Below, piece after piece: positions 32,988-45,223 of a stretch of DNA of 64,000 nucleotides. The notes beneath the pieces are model-generated. The model was not told where the DNA came from. It did not search any database and was given only the letters and a program-made list of their open reading frames with translations. Both the position numbers and the translations under genes were made by a program. Source of the stretch: Anaeramoeba flamelloides (Eukaryota; Metamonada; Anaeramoebidae); NCBI GenBank assembly GCA_027625915.1, contig JANTQA010000051.1:6448501-6512500 (forward strand), written 5' to 3'. The stretch's first letter is position 1; each line of letters opens with the position of its first letter.

Positions 32988-34397
32988 CATTTATAAAAAA
33001 GATTTGATTGAAAATAAAAGAAATTAGACATCAATGTTATTAATATTCACAATTAAAAATCTTTCTGAGATTTTTTTCTTGTGGGGTCTTTTTTTCACTC
33101 CTATATTTCAATTTTTTGTTTTGGATGTGCTTTAGAAATTTTTTATTTTTCTATATTTGAATGTTTTCAATCAAAAGAAGTTCAATTTCATAACATTCTA
33201 TTTTAAATTGTAATTCATTTCTTGGGTATGGATCAAATGCCTTGTAACTGACTAGACTCTTAAAATAATATTTTTCATAGTAATGGTTCGACCTTCACTA
33301 TTGATATTTTTTCTATCTTATTATTCGACTTTTCAACACTTTTTTTTACTTTTTTAAATTAATAAAATCTAACGAAACATAAAATCTTTAAAACCCCAAA
33401 AACTAAATATTTCTTCCAAAAAAAAAATATTCCTGAGATCAGAGACAATAACCACATCTTTTAAAGTAGACTGTAATATTGTTTAAAGGGTTACAAAATG
33501 AGGAAAGTAGATCAAACATATAAAGATATAACTCATTACATTTAATTAAATTTAAATCGGGTTTGGTTTTTTAATAATCTGAGCTTTACTCTATTTTTTC
33601 AATTTCATAATGTGATAAATTTTTTTTCAATTGTTTAATACTATCAATGAAGAACAAAAGGACGAAAATTCCATCCTCTGATCTTGGTTTGATTACTTAA
33701 TCATCTTTCCATAAAAATCTTAGCATAACCCCAAAATATTTCAGTATTTTGAATCCTTTAATAAATTGTTTATTGAAAAATACTAAAAAATGACTTAAAA
33801 AGCAGAGGTCAAGTGATTTTTCCAAAAAAAAATAACTACTTTGTCAAGATAATGTGTTGTTTCAAAAAATAAAAAGAGAGTGCAAATTTTGAAATCTTTC
33901 TTTTGACAATTTATTCGTAATTCTAAATAATAAATAATTTCTAATTTTTTTGCCAGACTATCATCAACTATCAGTGATTTTAAGAGATAATATTTTATGG
34001 GTCTTGTTCCCTTAGCCTTACAAAGATCAAAAATTTTATTCTAAAAATATTTTCTTACAAAACCTTTTCAAAAATTTACCAAAAATCCTAATCTTTTTTT
34101 TACTGCCGATCCAAACAATTTTGTCAATTTTTTTAGCTTAAATTACTTTCTTTTAAATCAAAACGTTTTTATTAGCTAAAATTTTCTATTCAAAAAAAGA
34201 AACCTTTAAAGAGGACGAAAGCACAAACCGTTTTAGTCTTCATCGAAAACCTTTTTTGATTTCATTTAAAAAATAATTTTTACTTTCTTTTTGTTGAAAA
34301 TTCTCAACAACATTTTATTAAATTTTGTTCTAATTTTAATTTTGTTCAAAAAATTTCACCTAATATGATTTAGAATTGAAACCAAGGAACTGTTTTT
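32988..34397. other. AT-rich stretch before the giant membrane protein gene
   Basis: A second copy of repeat family F lies at about 33140-33245. No gene recognised. The promoter of the following gene should lie at the right end. Confidence 0.5.
33140..33245 (+). repeat. Interspersed repeat family F, second copy
   Basis: Shares TTTTCAATCAAAAGAAGTTC, AATTTCATAACAT and CTTGGGTATGG with 22325-22440. Confidence 0.5.
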
Positions 34398-34407
34398 ATG
34401 AATATAG
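34398..34407 (+). CDS. Possible first micro-exon (Met-Asn-Ile) of the giant gene
   Basis: ATG-AAT-ATA-G followed by GTAAAA. Spliced to the CAG at 34633-34635 it yields Met-Asn-Ile-Asp-Asn-Pro and continues in the open frame of the next exon. Only four codons are involved, so this is a proposal from splice logic alone. Confidence 0.25.
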
Positions 34408-34631
34408 GTAAAAAAAGAAATCTCAAAAATATCAAAAAAGTGGAAAATATGAGACAACACAAGAAACAAATGCCCGTTTCTGAGTGATTAATTGAAAGAG
34501 GAATAATTTACATATAATTATTTCAATTTTTTTATTTTTGGTTTTTTGAAATGGTTTGTTTTTTCTTTTTTTTTGATTCACAATTTATCGACTTACTTAC
34601 TTTTCTTTTTTCACAAAACCAAAACCCATAG

Positions 34632-34929
34632 GCAGATAATCCAGTTGTTCAAACTGTTCAATTTTTAACAAATGCTGCAGGGTATGTCTGTGGTGTTGTA
34701 GCGCTACCTGTTATCAGCTATTATCATTATTCTGCCAAGTTTGTTTGTGGTGATATTTTTTCAAACGAGCCAAGCGGAAATAGATTAAACCATGCCTTTC
34801 TGTGGCCTTTAAGAATAATGCTAATTCTTTTAGGTCCGTGTGTCTTTGGATTAGAAATCTTTTTGTCGATTCTTCCTGGTATGATAATGGAATCAACTGC
34901 AGTACAAGCTCTCTCAGGAATTCTTTTTG
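34632..34929 (+). CDS. Upstream exon of the giant membrane protein
   Basis: An open stretch with no ATG near its start, bounded on the left by TAG/CAG acceptors (34631 or 34635) and on the right by GT donors, coding for about 99 residues with three hydrophobic segments: GYVCGVVALPVISYY, FLWPLRIMLILLGPCVFGL and an Ala/Leu/Gly-rich end. The composition matches the giant protein downstream. The donor at 34930 (GTTGTA) joined to the acceptor at 35664 gives ILFGTVWYKRED in frame. The better-looking GTAAGT at 34933 would place TGA at that junction, unless the acceptor at 35688 is used. It is the only coding exon seen between 28 and 35 kb and is best explained as part of the same gene. Confidence 0.65.
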
Positions 34930-35664
34930 GTTGTAAGTAATCCAATTTTTTTTTTTTTTTTTGTCTAAATAAATTAACGATTTAATTTTTCGTTTTTACT
35001 CTTCAGAAAAAAGAAACAAAACAAAACAAAGTCCTGGAAAAACACAGGAAAAAGGATCAAAAATCAAAGACTTTTGATCATTTTCAAAGACTAAGACAAT
35101 TTTTTGTTAATCGTTGTTTTCCTTCCACAAATATGAAACAAATCTTTGTTTGTAAAAATTTCTATATTTTCTATCAAATTCGATACTCCACGATCTTATT
35201 TTCTTCAAAACTTTTTGTCTTTCGAAAAAGAGATTTTTTCATAATGTGAGTAGGATTCTAAATGAGAAAAATTTTCACTTCATTTTCAATTTCAATTTCA
35301 ATTTTTCTTTTCCAAACAGAGATCGAAGCCACAAATTTAATCTTCCACTTTGAAAAGTTGCTTTGAAAAAGAAAAAATAAAGAAAATAAATTCAGTGAAA
35401 ATTTTTCCCCATTTATTATTCAAACATCACCAAACCAAATTTTGCTATCCGAGAAAAATTTCACAACAAAAATTTTTCCTTCTCTCACATGAAACAGATT
35501 TTTTTGAATAGAAACTCTTAAAAAACTCCTTCTTAAAAGCACAACTTTTAAGAAACTTTATTTTTCCCTATTAAAAATAAATCGAATGAAAAAAACAACA
35601 AACATAAAAACAAAAAAAAACAAAAAAAACAAAAAACAAAAAACAACAGTTTTAATTATTATAG

Positions 35665-38600
35665 GAACTGTTTGGTATAAAAGAGAAGACAGTCGGTTTA
35701 AGTTTTTACCAGACTTTGAATTCCCAGTATACTTAGAGTCATGTACAGATTCTGCGTTAGATTTTGGAGCCTTTTTTTGCTTTTGCTTTGCAGTTCTTGG
35801 TGTTGTTCGCTGGAAGGCATTACATCGGTTTTATCATGATCAAACAAAATCGTTTCGCTCAAGGCTGCCGTACGAGGTACCAAACACCCTATTCCAATTT
35901 CTGTTGATTCCGTGTTGGCTGCTAATCTTCCTGTGCCATTGGCGGTGGTCGTATTATCGTGGCGAAATCAAAAAGGCCGCTGATGAGAATGAGGAAAGAG
36001 AAATCGCAATGCAGCAGGCGCTGTATTGTCTTTTAGATCTGCCTTTTTACCTTTTAGGATTTTTGTCTTTACTCTTTTTTTGGAGGTTTTCCAAGTTTAT
36101 CGAGGATTATAAGAAGGTCATTTTGGACGAAAGAAAATACATTTGCTCCTCGAATTTTTTCAATGGGCTACTCGACATCCCTGTCATGCCATTGATGCTG
36201 GTCCTGTTCTGTTGTCGGTGGAGGTACCCAAAGTTTAAATCCAAATATGACGAGTATGAAGAAAGCGAGAAGGAACAAAGGATTTGGATCCTTCAGAACA
36301 TCGGCTATCTCGCGTTTGACCTGTACATCGCCATTATTTGGGTGGTTATCTTTCTCACCTTTAAAAGGAGGCAGAACCTGAAGGAAAGCCTCGGGAGAGT
36401 GGATCAATATGAAGAGTGGGATCGAGTCATTGCCGCCACCATGGAGCTCGGATATTTATTTGCCGATGGGCTGATGCTGATCCTCCTCTTCCTGAGTTTG
36501 CCGTGCTACTGGCGCTCCAAATGGGTTCTTCGCGCGCTCCAGGAAAAGAACGTTGATGAGAAAGAAAAAAGGATCCTCATCATGGAGGGCTTTGCCAATG
36601 GCTACTTAGATTTGCTCGTTGCGATCCCCTTTTGCTTTCTGGTTTTCCAGCCTCTGCGATACAAAATATTGATCGCCAAAATCAAGGCACTTGACGACAA
36701 TTGGGAAAGACGCTTCTATGTCCTTGTAAATTGTCTGTTTATACCGGCCGATTATTTGGCACTCATATGCTATGCGCTTTTATCTATTAGTTGGAGAAGA
36801 AGTAAAATGAAAGAGGAATGGGATCTTGCCAAAAACACAAATGGCAAAAGCTTTTATGAAGACGAGTGGAGCTTTAAAATGATACTCTATGTAAATTGCC
36901 TGCAATTAATCTTTCTCGATGTGTTTACAATGTGCATCTTGGCGCTGATGATTTTTATGCCCTGGAGAATATACCTTGCCAACAAAGAAAAAATTAGCAA
37001 GGACATTCGATATTTCACTGCTGACTGGACGGTGCTGGTCCTTTCGCATTTTGGTAACGGCTTTTTCGATTACCCATTTTTAATGAGCTTTTTATTGATA
37101 TACATTTGTAATTGGAGATATAAAATCGTACGGGATATGATCAAAAACGCAGACGCCAACGATTGGCAAAAGCGAATCGAAATTCTAATTCAATCACTAC
37201 ATGTATTCCCAGATTTATTTTGCATCTTTTTAATCGCCTTCCCATTGCTCTCCTGGAGGCATAAGATTACCAAAAATAGGATTTCTGAAATCAAGAAAGA
37301 AGAAGGAAACGAATTACAGGAAAGATACCATGCATTAAGAGTCATGGCAGTTATGGAATTTGGCTATTTATTTTTGGATGCATTATGCATGTTTCTATAT
37401 ACCATGATCACAATCACCGTTTGGAGAGCTAAAACCGTACATAACAAGGTGTTTATCGAAGCCCAAGATGACAAAGAGAGAAGAGCACATGTTTATGATC
37501 AATTTAAAGAATGGGGGATTGATCTACCCTTTGTATTCTTAACCTTTGTAATGATGTTCACGGTCTACAGGGGCATTCTATTATTGATTGACTTAACAAG
37601 ACACGCAAAGAATGCCAAGGAACGCAGAAAGGCCATTTCGCAGCAAGCTGCTTTATTCTTATTAGACATTATTTGCCTAGTTTTAGTGATCCCATTAATT
37701 GCCACAACTTATAGATTTTGGATTTGGCTCGAACATATCAAGATCATTGGCTTTGGACCATTCCATCGATTTGAAGCAGAAAACAAAAACAGATTTGCAC
37801 CACATTATGATATAATTAACCAGTTTCTTTTATTTTTATTTGATTTACCCTTTTTCGTCTTATTTCTATTAACATTGCCATTTTTCTGGAGATCACAATG
37901 GTGCATTAAATTATTAAAAAATACAAATTCCTCAATTTCGAGAGCCAAAATTGTATCAAAGCAATTTTTATTAGTCTTTTTCGATTTGCCATTCATCCCC
38001 CTTTTCATAATTTTAATAGTTACTTATTTAAGATCAAGACAATTATTAAATCATTTAAAAAGAATTAGAAATCGAGAAATCAACCACACTTTACATCGAT
38101 ATATTCTTCTTGAATTTATCAAATTATTAATAGACATCCCCTTTGTACCATTCGCCTTATTATTATTATTGTGCCCCTGGAGACATTCAAAATTCAGAAA
38201 GGAATTCCAAGATATTCCAATAGAAAACGATAAAAAAAAACGAAAATTAATTATTGTCCAATTTTTATATTTGCTTTGGGATATACCAACAATAGCTTTA
38301 TTTTTGGTGATTACTATAACCTTATGGAGAAGACCAGATTTATGGGCTAATTTAAGAAAAGCTAGAAAGGCAAAAAAAGAAAAGCAATTGGCCTTAGAAA
38401 AATTACGAAAAAAATTGGAAAGACAGAAAAAGAACAAGAAAAAGAAAAAGAAAAAGAAAAAAAACAAGAAGAAAAAGGCAAAGAAAGATGGTAACGAAGA
38501 TATTGAATTAAAAGAAACAGACACGAAAAAAAAGAAAAAAAATAAAAAAAAGAAAAATAAGAAAAAAAAGAAAAAGAAGAAAAAATCAAAAAAAGAAGAC

Positions 38601-41600
38601 AATGGTGATCAGAATGCAATTGAAGAAAAATCTCGATCAGATTCAGGAAGTGGAACAAAAAAGGGATTAGAATTAGAAATAGAATCAGAATTGGAAGCCA
38701 ATCCTATAATCAAAGTTGGATTTGAAAATGAAAACAATGAAGAAGATCTCAAAGAGCAAAATGAAGAAAATGATCAAGAAGAAAAAGAAGTAGAATCAAA
38801 AGATTCAAAAATAGGAGAAGGAGAAGGAGAAGGGGAAGGAGAAAAAGTATCATTAGGAGAAGGAGAAGGAGAAGGAGAAAGAAAAAGCAAATGGTCACGA
38901 TTTAAAAATCATTATCACATTATTGTTTGGAAAGAATTTTGGTTTCTATTTATTGACATTCCAATTATTATTTTATATTTTATATGTCAACTTTGCTTTT
39001 GGAGAAGAAAATTGGTTAAACAAAGTTATGATGAAACTGGTAGCAAAACAACAAACAAAAATAGAAAAATCATTGTAATACAATCGATCTTTGCAATCTT
39101 AGATTTCCCATTGATCATTGCATATATAGTAACGATGTTTACCTGGAGAGGCTTCCGGCTAAGGAGGAGATTGATGGAAATAGAAATTGGCACTGAAGAG
39201 TATGAAGATTGGAAAACGAAATGGTTTGTGCACAAGATTATCGACTGGGTTAAGTCTACACCGAAAATTATTGTCAAGTCTTATAAAGACGATCGGCATA
39301 ACGTAATTTTCCAAGAATTTTTTGGGATTTTTTCTGATATTCCATTTATTGCGCTCGCTGTATGCTCGTGTTGGCGATTGATAGTTATAGTATATGTAAT
39401 GCGGAAGGAACCCGAGGAGGAAAATATCAACTCACGAAGGAAATTAGTCGGCCGAGAATTTTATAATTTCCTCATGGATATACTTTGTTTGCCCTTGTTA
39501 ATTTGCTTAATCGTCACCTACTGGCGAGTGCATCTTTTATGGACATTTTTGAAAAAATACGACAGATCGCAAAAGGAACACAAATTTATTACCAAGCAAT
39601 TTTTCAAATTATTAGCCGACTTGCCATTTTTATTTTTATCTCTTTTTGTAATCTTCACATATTGGAGATTCCCTCTCATGAAATACCAATTAAGCAAACA
39701 TAAAACAGATATGAAAAAAAGAAAAATCATGGCCAAGCAATTTATTAATTTGCTATTAGATTTGCCCTTTGTACCATTCGCAATAATGATTCTTTTGACC
39801 GTTTTTAGAATTAGAATCGTGAAGCTGCAAATTATTTCAACAAAGTCCAATTCCAAAAAACGATGGATCGTTTTCAAAAATTCAATGCTATTATTTTTGG
39901 ATGTTATTTGCCTCTTCCTTTCGTTAATCATTATTTCGTCCATATGGAGATATCGAATATATTTCGAACAATTGAAGCTTTGCGATACAGAAATTAAAAT
40001 CCGAAAGGTCATTTTTAAACAGTTCTTGTACCTCTCGGTAGATTTACTTTGCTTCTTTTTGTTTCTAATTTGCTGTTTCATTGCCCTCTGGCGCGCCATC
40101 ACAATTCGAAAGCAATTTTACCAATATATCGATCAACCAAAGAAACTCTATAAATTGGTCTTCTATCAATTCCTAATGGCAATCCTAGATGTGCCCTTTA
40201 TTTTGCCATACATTTGCGTTTTCCTTTTGGCACCTTGGAGAATGAAATCAATCAAGGTTGTCATGGAAGAGAAAAAGGAGAGCTTTTTACAAATAATACC
40301 CCGATTGTTCATTTTTTATAACTTTGCCCTCATCTTCACAGACTATATTATGATTCTACTGAGTCTAACTATTTTAATTACCTGGAGAAAGCATTGGTTC
40401 AAGAACGATTGGCTAAATTTAGATACCCTGGAGCAAGTCAATTTTGGAGAAGGGTTTAACATTTTGAATTTAAATTATTTTAATAAGCAATGGAGAAAGT
40501 ATCTCTTAATATTAAGGCAATTTGTATTGATCATCCCAGACACCTTTTGTATATTCATGTACGCGATACTTAAACTAACAATTTGGAGATCCAAAAGAAT
40601 TACTCGCTTTTTTCATTATTTGAAATTTAGCAACGCCAGCCAATGGCTAATAAGAAAAGTAATTTTATTCCAATTCTTAATGTTATTTGCTGATTTCTTC
40701 ATTGCATTTATTGCATTATTCCCGTTGTTGTCATGGAGAAGTTTGAAATTAAGAGCAGAGCTAAAATATTGGAAAAAATATTATGACGAAAAGCAAGCAA
40801 ATACTTTAACTGTCAACAATTTCACTATTGACAAGAACCAAAAAAACAGAAAGGATGATAAAGAATTAGAGAATAATGTCCCCTTAGATTCTGATGGCAA
40901 CCCAATACCTCAAGAAGTCTTAGATCAACAAAAAGATGTTGAAAATAATAATTCATCCTCATCTTCATCTTCATCCTCATCATCATCATCGTCGTCCAAT
41001 TATTCAAGCAATGAAGAAAAAAAAACTGAAATGAAAAAGAAATTGGAAAAGGATAATAAAAAATTAGAAATCCCTGAAGGATATGAAGCTTCTTATTTCT
41101 ATCTCCATATAATTGTGATTAAAAATTTCTACTTGTTATTTCTAGATTTTGTAGCAGCATTTTGCTATTTAATGATTGTCATTACACATTGGAGAAAAAG
41201 ATACTATAATGAAGGCATTGAGCACAACAAACCCAAAGTCAAAAATGATGTATATTATATCAAGATAATTCGTACCATTAACGCTAATGAATGGAATTGG
41301 AGATATGTCTGTTATAAGGAATTTGCGAATTTATTGCTAGACATACCAATAATACCATTTGGAGCTGTTTTGTTTATCTCCTGGAGACGTAAAATCGTTA
41401 TCAAATATTATAATAGAGAATTAAAAGACGGTGACTGTAGCAGAAGAATATGGATAATCGCTCATACAGGATTATTATTCATTGACTTGGTCTTGATAAC
41501 AATTTTCACTGTTTTATTCGTCTTCCAAGTACCACTAATTTGGCGCTGGAGAAGTTTATCAGCCTTTATTAAAGATGCCCTAAACGAAGAAGAATTTGTC

Positions 41601-42815
41601 GTCGACGACACATACATGGTGCCCAAATATGTCAAATTAGCAAAGGGGCTAGCCACAAATTTGCTCTTATCAATTTTCGATATAGCTGCCTTTATGGGAA
41701 TAATGTTCATTTATATGATCATCATCCAAGTACCGGCCTATAGAGCAGCAAAGAGGCATTTGGCACAAGCTAGAAACGATCCAAATGCAATTGATGAATC
41801 TGTCCGCGAAATTAAACCATCCTGTGACCATATGGTCGAGAAATTTGAAAAGCCAGATTTCCCTGAATCCTTGACTTACTATTACCCCCTAATTATGCTA
41901 TACGTCAAATTGTCCTTCTTAAAATCACACCATATTTTATTATTACCATTAAAATTCTTCGGCTATTGCTTGAGGCCCATTATGAGCTATTTAAATTGGA
42001 GATTTACAGACGACACTTTGGAAGACTCCTTATCTCCACTAGCGAAGCCATTATTTGCCCTGAATAAAATTTCAAATGAAAACCAGGACTTTTGGACATT
42101 ACATGTTGCGTTTTTCACAGAATTTATTTCCATCCCAATTATCATACTTAATGAAATTTCAATTATAGGGCTCGTATTAAATTATTGCTTTTTCTTCATC
42201 TTCACGTGGGGAGAACCAAGGAAAAAAGACAAAAACCAAATTGTTAAGCCATCTAAGCATTTAAGAAACGTGATCCTAATACCCATAATCCTATTTTACC
42301 AATTCCTATTATTCTTCTTGCCCACTCTCTTGTTCGGGCTTTCCTTTAAATTGGCAGAAACCTGGGGCGAAAAGGGATCAGGCATATTTTGGGCAATCCA
42401 AGTTATTTGGTTCGCTTTAATAACGTCAAGTTGGTTTTCGATAAAAAGAATGATAGTCCGCCATTTCCCCTCTCTCCAATTCGTCGATTCCTGTGTTTGG
42501 GCAGCTAATGGCTGTGAGGGATTACGAGCTCACGAAAACCCCATTTGGAGATACTATAAAGCTTCTTTTGCTTACCCTACCTACCGCTGTTATAAATGGA
42601 ATAGAGACCACGCATGCATCTCCAATTTGATTTTCACCCTCTATTTCGTCATTTGGTTTGCTTGGATTTTGATCTTGAATTTGATCTTGGCAAAGAATAA
42701 TACAAAGCTGTATTTCGGCTTAATTCTTACAATACCTTTAATGTTCGCTCAAGCTAAATTGGCTGTGAAATTAACTAAAAGAAATTGGTCAAATAGCCCT
42801 GAAGATTTACTTTAA
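35665..42815 (+). CDS. Giant multi-pass membrane protein with about 34 D(P)...WR repeats
   Basis: No family recognised. The exon codes for about 2,380 residues. From residue about 30 to 2060 it repeats, roughly every 50-65 residues, one unit: a charged segment ending in Gln-Phe, a hydrophobic stretch carrying Asp (often Asp-Ile/Leu-Pro), 12-16 further hydrophobic residues, then Trp-Arg or Tyr/Phe-Arg. Examples are LLDIPVMPLMLVLFCCRWR, LLIDIPFVPFALLLLLCPWR and LDVICLFLSLIIISSIWR. I count 34 units, all but one with the Asp. A Lys-rich linker with Gly-Glu repeats (about residues 930-1105) and a Ser/Asn/Glu linker (about 1735-1830) divide them 18/12/4. The last 340 residues form a non-repeated membrane domain. 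A polytopic membrane protein is likely; its function is unknown. I start at the acceptor 35664; the ATG at 35586 only adds Lys/Asn sequence from an A-rich intron. TAA at 42813. Confidence 0.85.
38390..38900 (+). repeat. Poly-Lys and Gly-Glu-coding low-complexity insert
   Basis: AAG/AAA runs and later GGAGAA hexamer repeats inside the giant gene. They code for a highly charged linker between hydrophobic unit 18 and unit 19, probably a long non-membrane loop. The tract is likely length-variable. Confidence 0.85.
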
Positions 42816-43299
42816 TTTATTAATTTTATTTTATGTTATTCTTTATCAATTTTTTTATTTTTTTTTTATTCGGATCATTTTTATTTTTTTTTTTAATAAT
42901 TAAAATCTTTTTTATTCTTTTTTAATTTATTTTTATCTTTTATTATTTCTTGGGAATATTTGGAATTTAATTATTTTATTTATTAATTTTTTAAATAACA
43001 TTATATTTGATATTTAAAAAAAAATTATTTTTTTGTTTTTTCGTTTAATAAACATATTTTCAGAGTTTTATTTTACTATTTATTTATTTTTTTTAAAAGA
43101 ACATTGTTTTTTTACATTTTTAATTTTGATTGGTTTTTGCTTAGCTAAAGATATATTAACAAGAAGATCAATATTTTTTTAAACTTTTTAGAAAAAATTG
43201 GCAAAATATTTTGAAAAAGATTAATTCCGAATTTTCTCTTGATATATATTAACCGGTGGAAACACTTTAATTAAATTCAAAAGAAAAAAAACCAAAAAG
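42816..43299. other. 3' flank of the giant gene
   Basis: Extremely T/A-rich. No further gene or repeat recognised. Confidence 0.55.
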
Positions 43300-43704
43300 A
43301 TGAATAATAATAATAAAAGGGAAAATGAATATCAAGCTCCTATCAAATCTATTTTTAGTAAAGAATCAGTAAAAAAATTTTTTTAAGAAATACAAAATAC
43401 TAAAAAATTCTACAAAGATTACAAACTCGCAACCAAATAATATGAAAGAAAACAAGATGAGGAACAAATATAATCAATAAAAAATTAATTGGTTAAACAA
43501 TTTGATAAAGTTTATCTCGATATTTGTGAAATTAGAAAAATTGAAGATATAAATTATTAAGAAAGATGTTCAAAATATATAGAAATATTATTAGGAATTT
43601 ATGCAATTCTTTCTGAATAAACCCAAATAAAAACAACTTAAAATAATTAAAGATTTCATTTTTACACACAGTAAGGAGACTAAGGAGTAACACTGAATTA
43701 ATAG
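43300..43704 (+). other. 135-codon frame broken only by TAA
   Basis: From an ATG with an A-rich upstream context, the frame runs 134 codons to TAG. It holds eleven TAA codons and no TAG or TGA. Read with TAA as Gln it looks like a soluble, charged protein (for example YERKQDEEQI before one TAA and FDKVYLDICEIRKIEDINY before another). CAA codons also occur in it. Every other gene here ends at a normal TAA or TGA, so the host code is standard. The frame may be a pseudogene whose CAA codons decayed to TAA, or sequence from a genome with a reassigned code, or chance. No family match. Confidence 0.35.
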
Positions 43705-43823
43705 TCTGTCATACACTGTAATGATCTGAGAAGAATTTTTCTAAACTTATTTTACAAAAAAAACTGAAAAATCATGGGATGATATAAAACCTGTCCAATT
43801 CATACCCATAAAAGAATTTGATA

Positions 43824-44020
43824 CATTCAGTTCCACTTTTAAGACTCAAATTTTGAATGGGATTAATGGAAAAATAAAAATCTCAAATTAAAGTACTTTT
43901 TTTGGAAATTTTTTTTATACAAATTATTTTATTCGAATTTGAATTTTATGACTTTAATTTGGGTTTTTTTTCTGTCTTAAATTTCCATCTAAGTTTATGT
44001 CTTAAAAATGAAACTAACTG
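43824..44020. mobile_element. MITE family C, 197 bp, diverged copy
   Basis: Ends CATTCAGTTCCACTTTTAAG and CTTAAAAATGAAACTAACTG, flanked by TA. It has exactly the same length as the copies at 31054 and 47143 but more substitutions. Confidence 0.85.
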
Positions 44021-45171
44021 TATGTGAATTTATATAAAGAACTTTATATATAATTAACAATAAAATATTTATTTTAATTCTACAATAAAAATCAATCTGA
44101 AAAAATGTTTTGACTCAGTACTAAACAATTTAATAATTAATACATTTTAAAAAGTCATTTAACATATCTTAATTATCAAATCATGCAGTTTTTGAAAATA
44201 AATTTATTACAGTGACTGAAGAGTTTCTTATATTGTTCTTTGATTCTGATAATATCTACTTCTATTCTTGAGTATAATAGAAATGAATTAAATTTAAACA
44301 AATTTAATATAAAAAAAATTAAATACTTTTATATATTAATTAATTTATTTTGTTATTTTTCATTAATATGGATTTTAATTTTAATAAAAAGTTTTAATAG
44401 ATCAAAGATAAAGTAATTATGGAATAGTTTATTTTTATATTTTAGAAAAAAAAAAAAAAAAAATACTTATTCATCTAATCACTTTTTTTAAAGATTTTTT
44501 TTATTTTTGAATTTTTCATTTAGAAATTTTATTATTATTGTAATTAAAAAAAAAATAGATTGATTTATAATAATAACTATAAAATAATGTTTTTAATTTT
44601 ATGATAAATAAAATCACTAAAAAAAAGAAATAATTAGATTTTTCATTTTTTTTCGATATACACAAGAGTAAATATAAAACTGGGATCAAAAAATTTTTTT
44701 ATTTCTCAACAAATTAAAAATTTTCTTAAATTTCGATTTTTGGTGTTTAGAAGTCTCTAGGACGTCTAGTTTTCGAGATATTGCCCAAAATCCATTTTTA
44801 TATACAAATTTTTTAATAGTGATTTTTCACAACTATTTTGGGCAATAACTCGAAAAATATAAGAGCCCAAAAAAAATGAATTATTGAGATTTCCTTTATA
44901 TTTTTTATATAGTGACTCACATAGATTAAAATGAATTTTAAAGTTTTTTTTTTTTTTTTGAAAAAAAAAAAAATTTTTTTAAATTGTAGGTTTTACTATA
45001 TATAAATAATTGAAAATCTTCTACTCCAAACACGGAAAAAAATACTTAGTTACCAGTATTTATCCGAATTTTGGTACCTTAAGAGGATTTGAATTTTTGA
45101 AAAAAAGAATTTTGAAAAGATTTAAAGGTCAATTAAGGTAGCAAACATGTATACTTTAATTGATCAAATTA

Positions 45172-45203
<32 letters not shown>

Positions 45204-45215
45204 AACTATTAATTT
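44021..45215. other. Non-coding AT-rich stretch
   Basis: No gene recognised. A short inverted repeat around 44775-44865 pairs TCGAGATATTGCCCAAAAT with ATTTTGGGCAATAACTCGA. Confidence 0.5.
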
Positions 45216-45223
45216 AATTGATC

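Noticed and set aside
35586-35664. ATG at 35586 as the start of the giant protein
   Set aside because: It would add only a Lys/Asn/Thr run coded by A-rich sequence that ends in an acceptor-like ATTATTATAG; the upstream membrane exon makes an intron reading more likely, though the ATG cannot be excluded.
38051-38658. Minus-strand frames opposite the giant gene linker
   Set aside because: Poly-Phe shadows of the poly-Lys coding tract.
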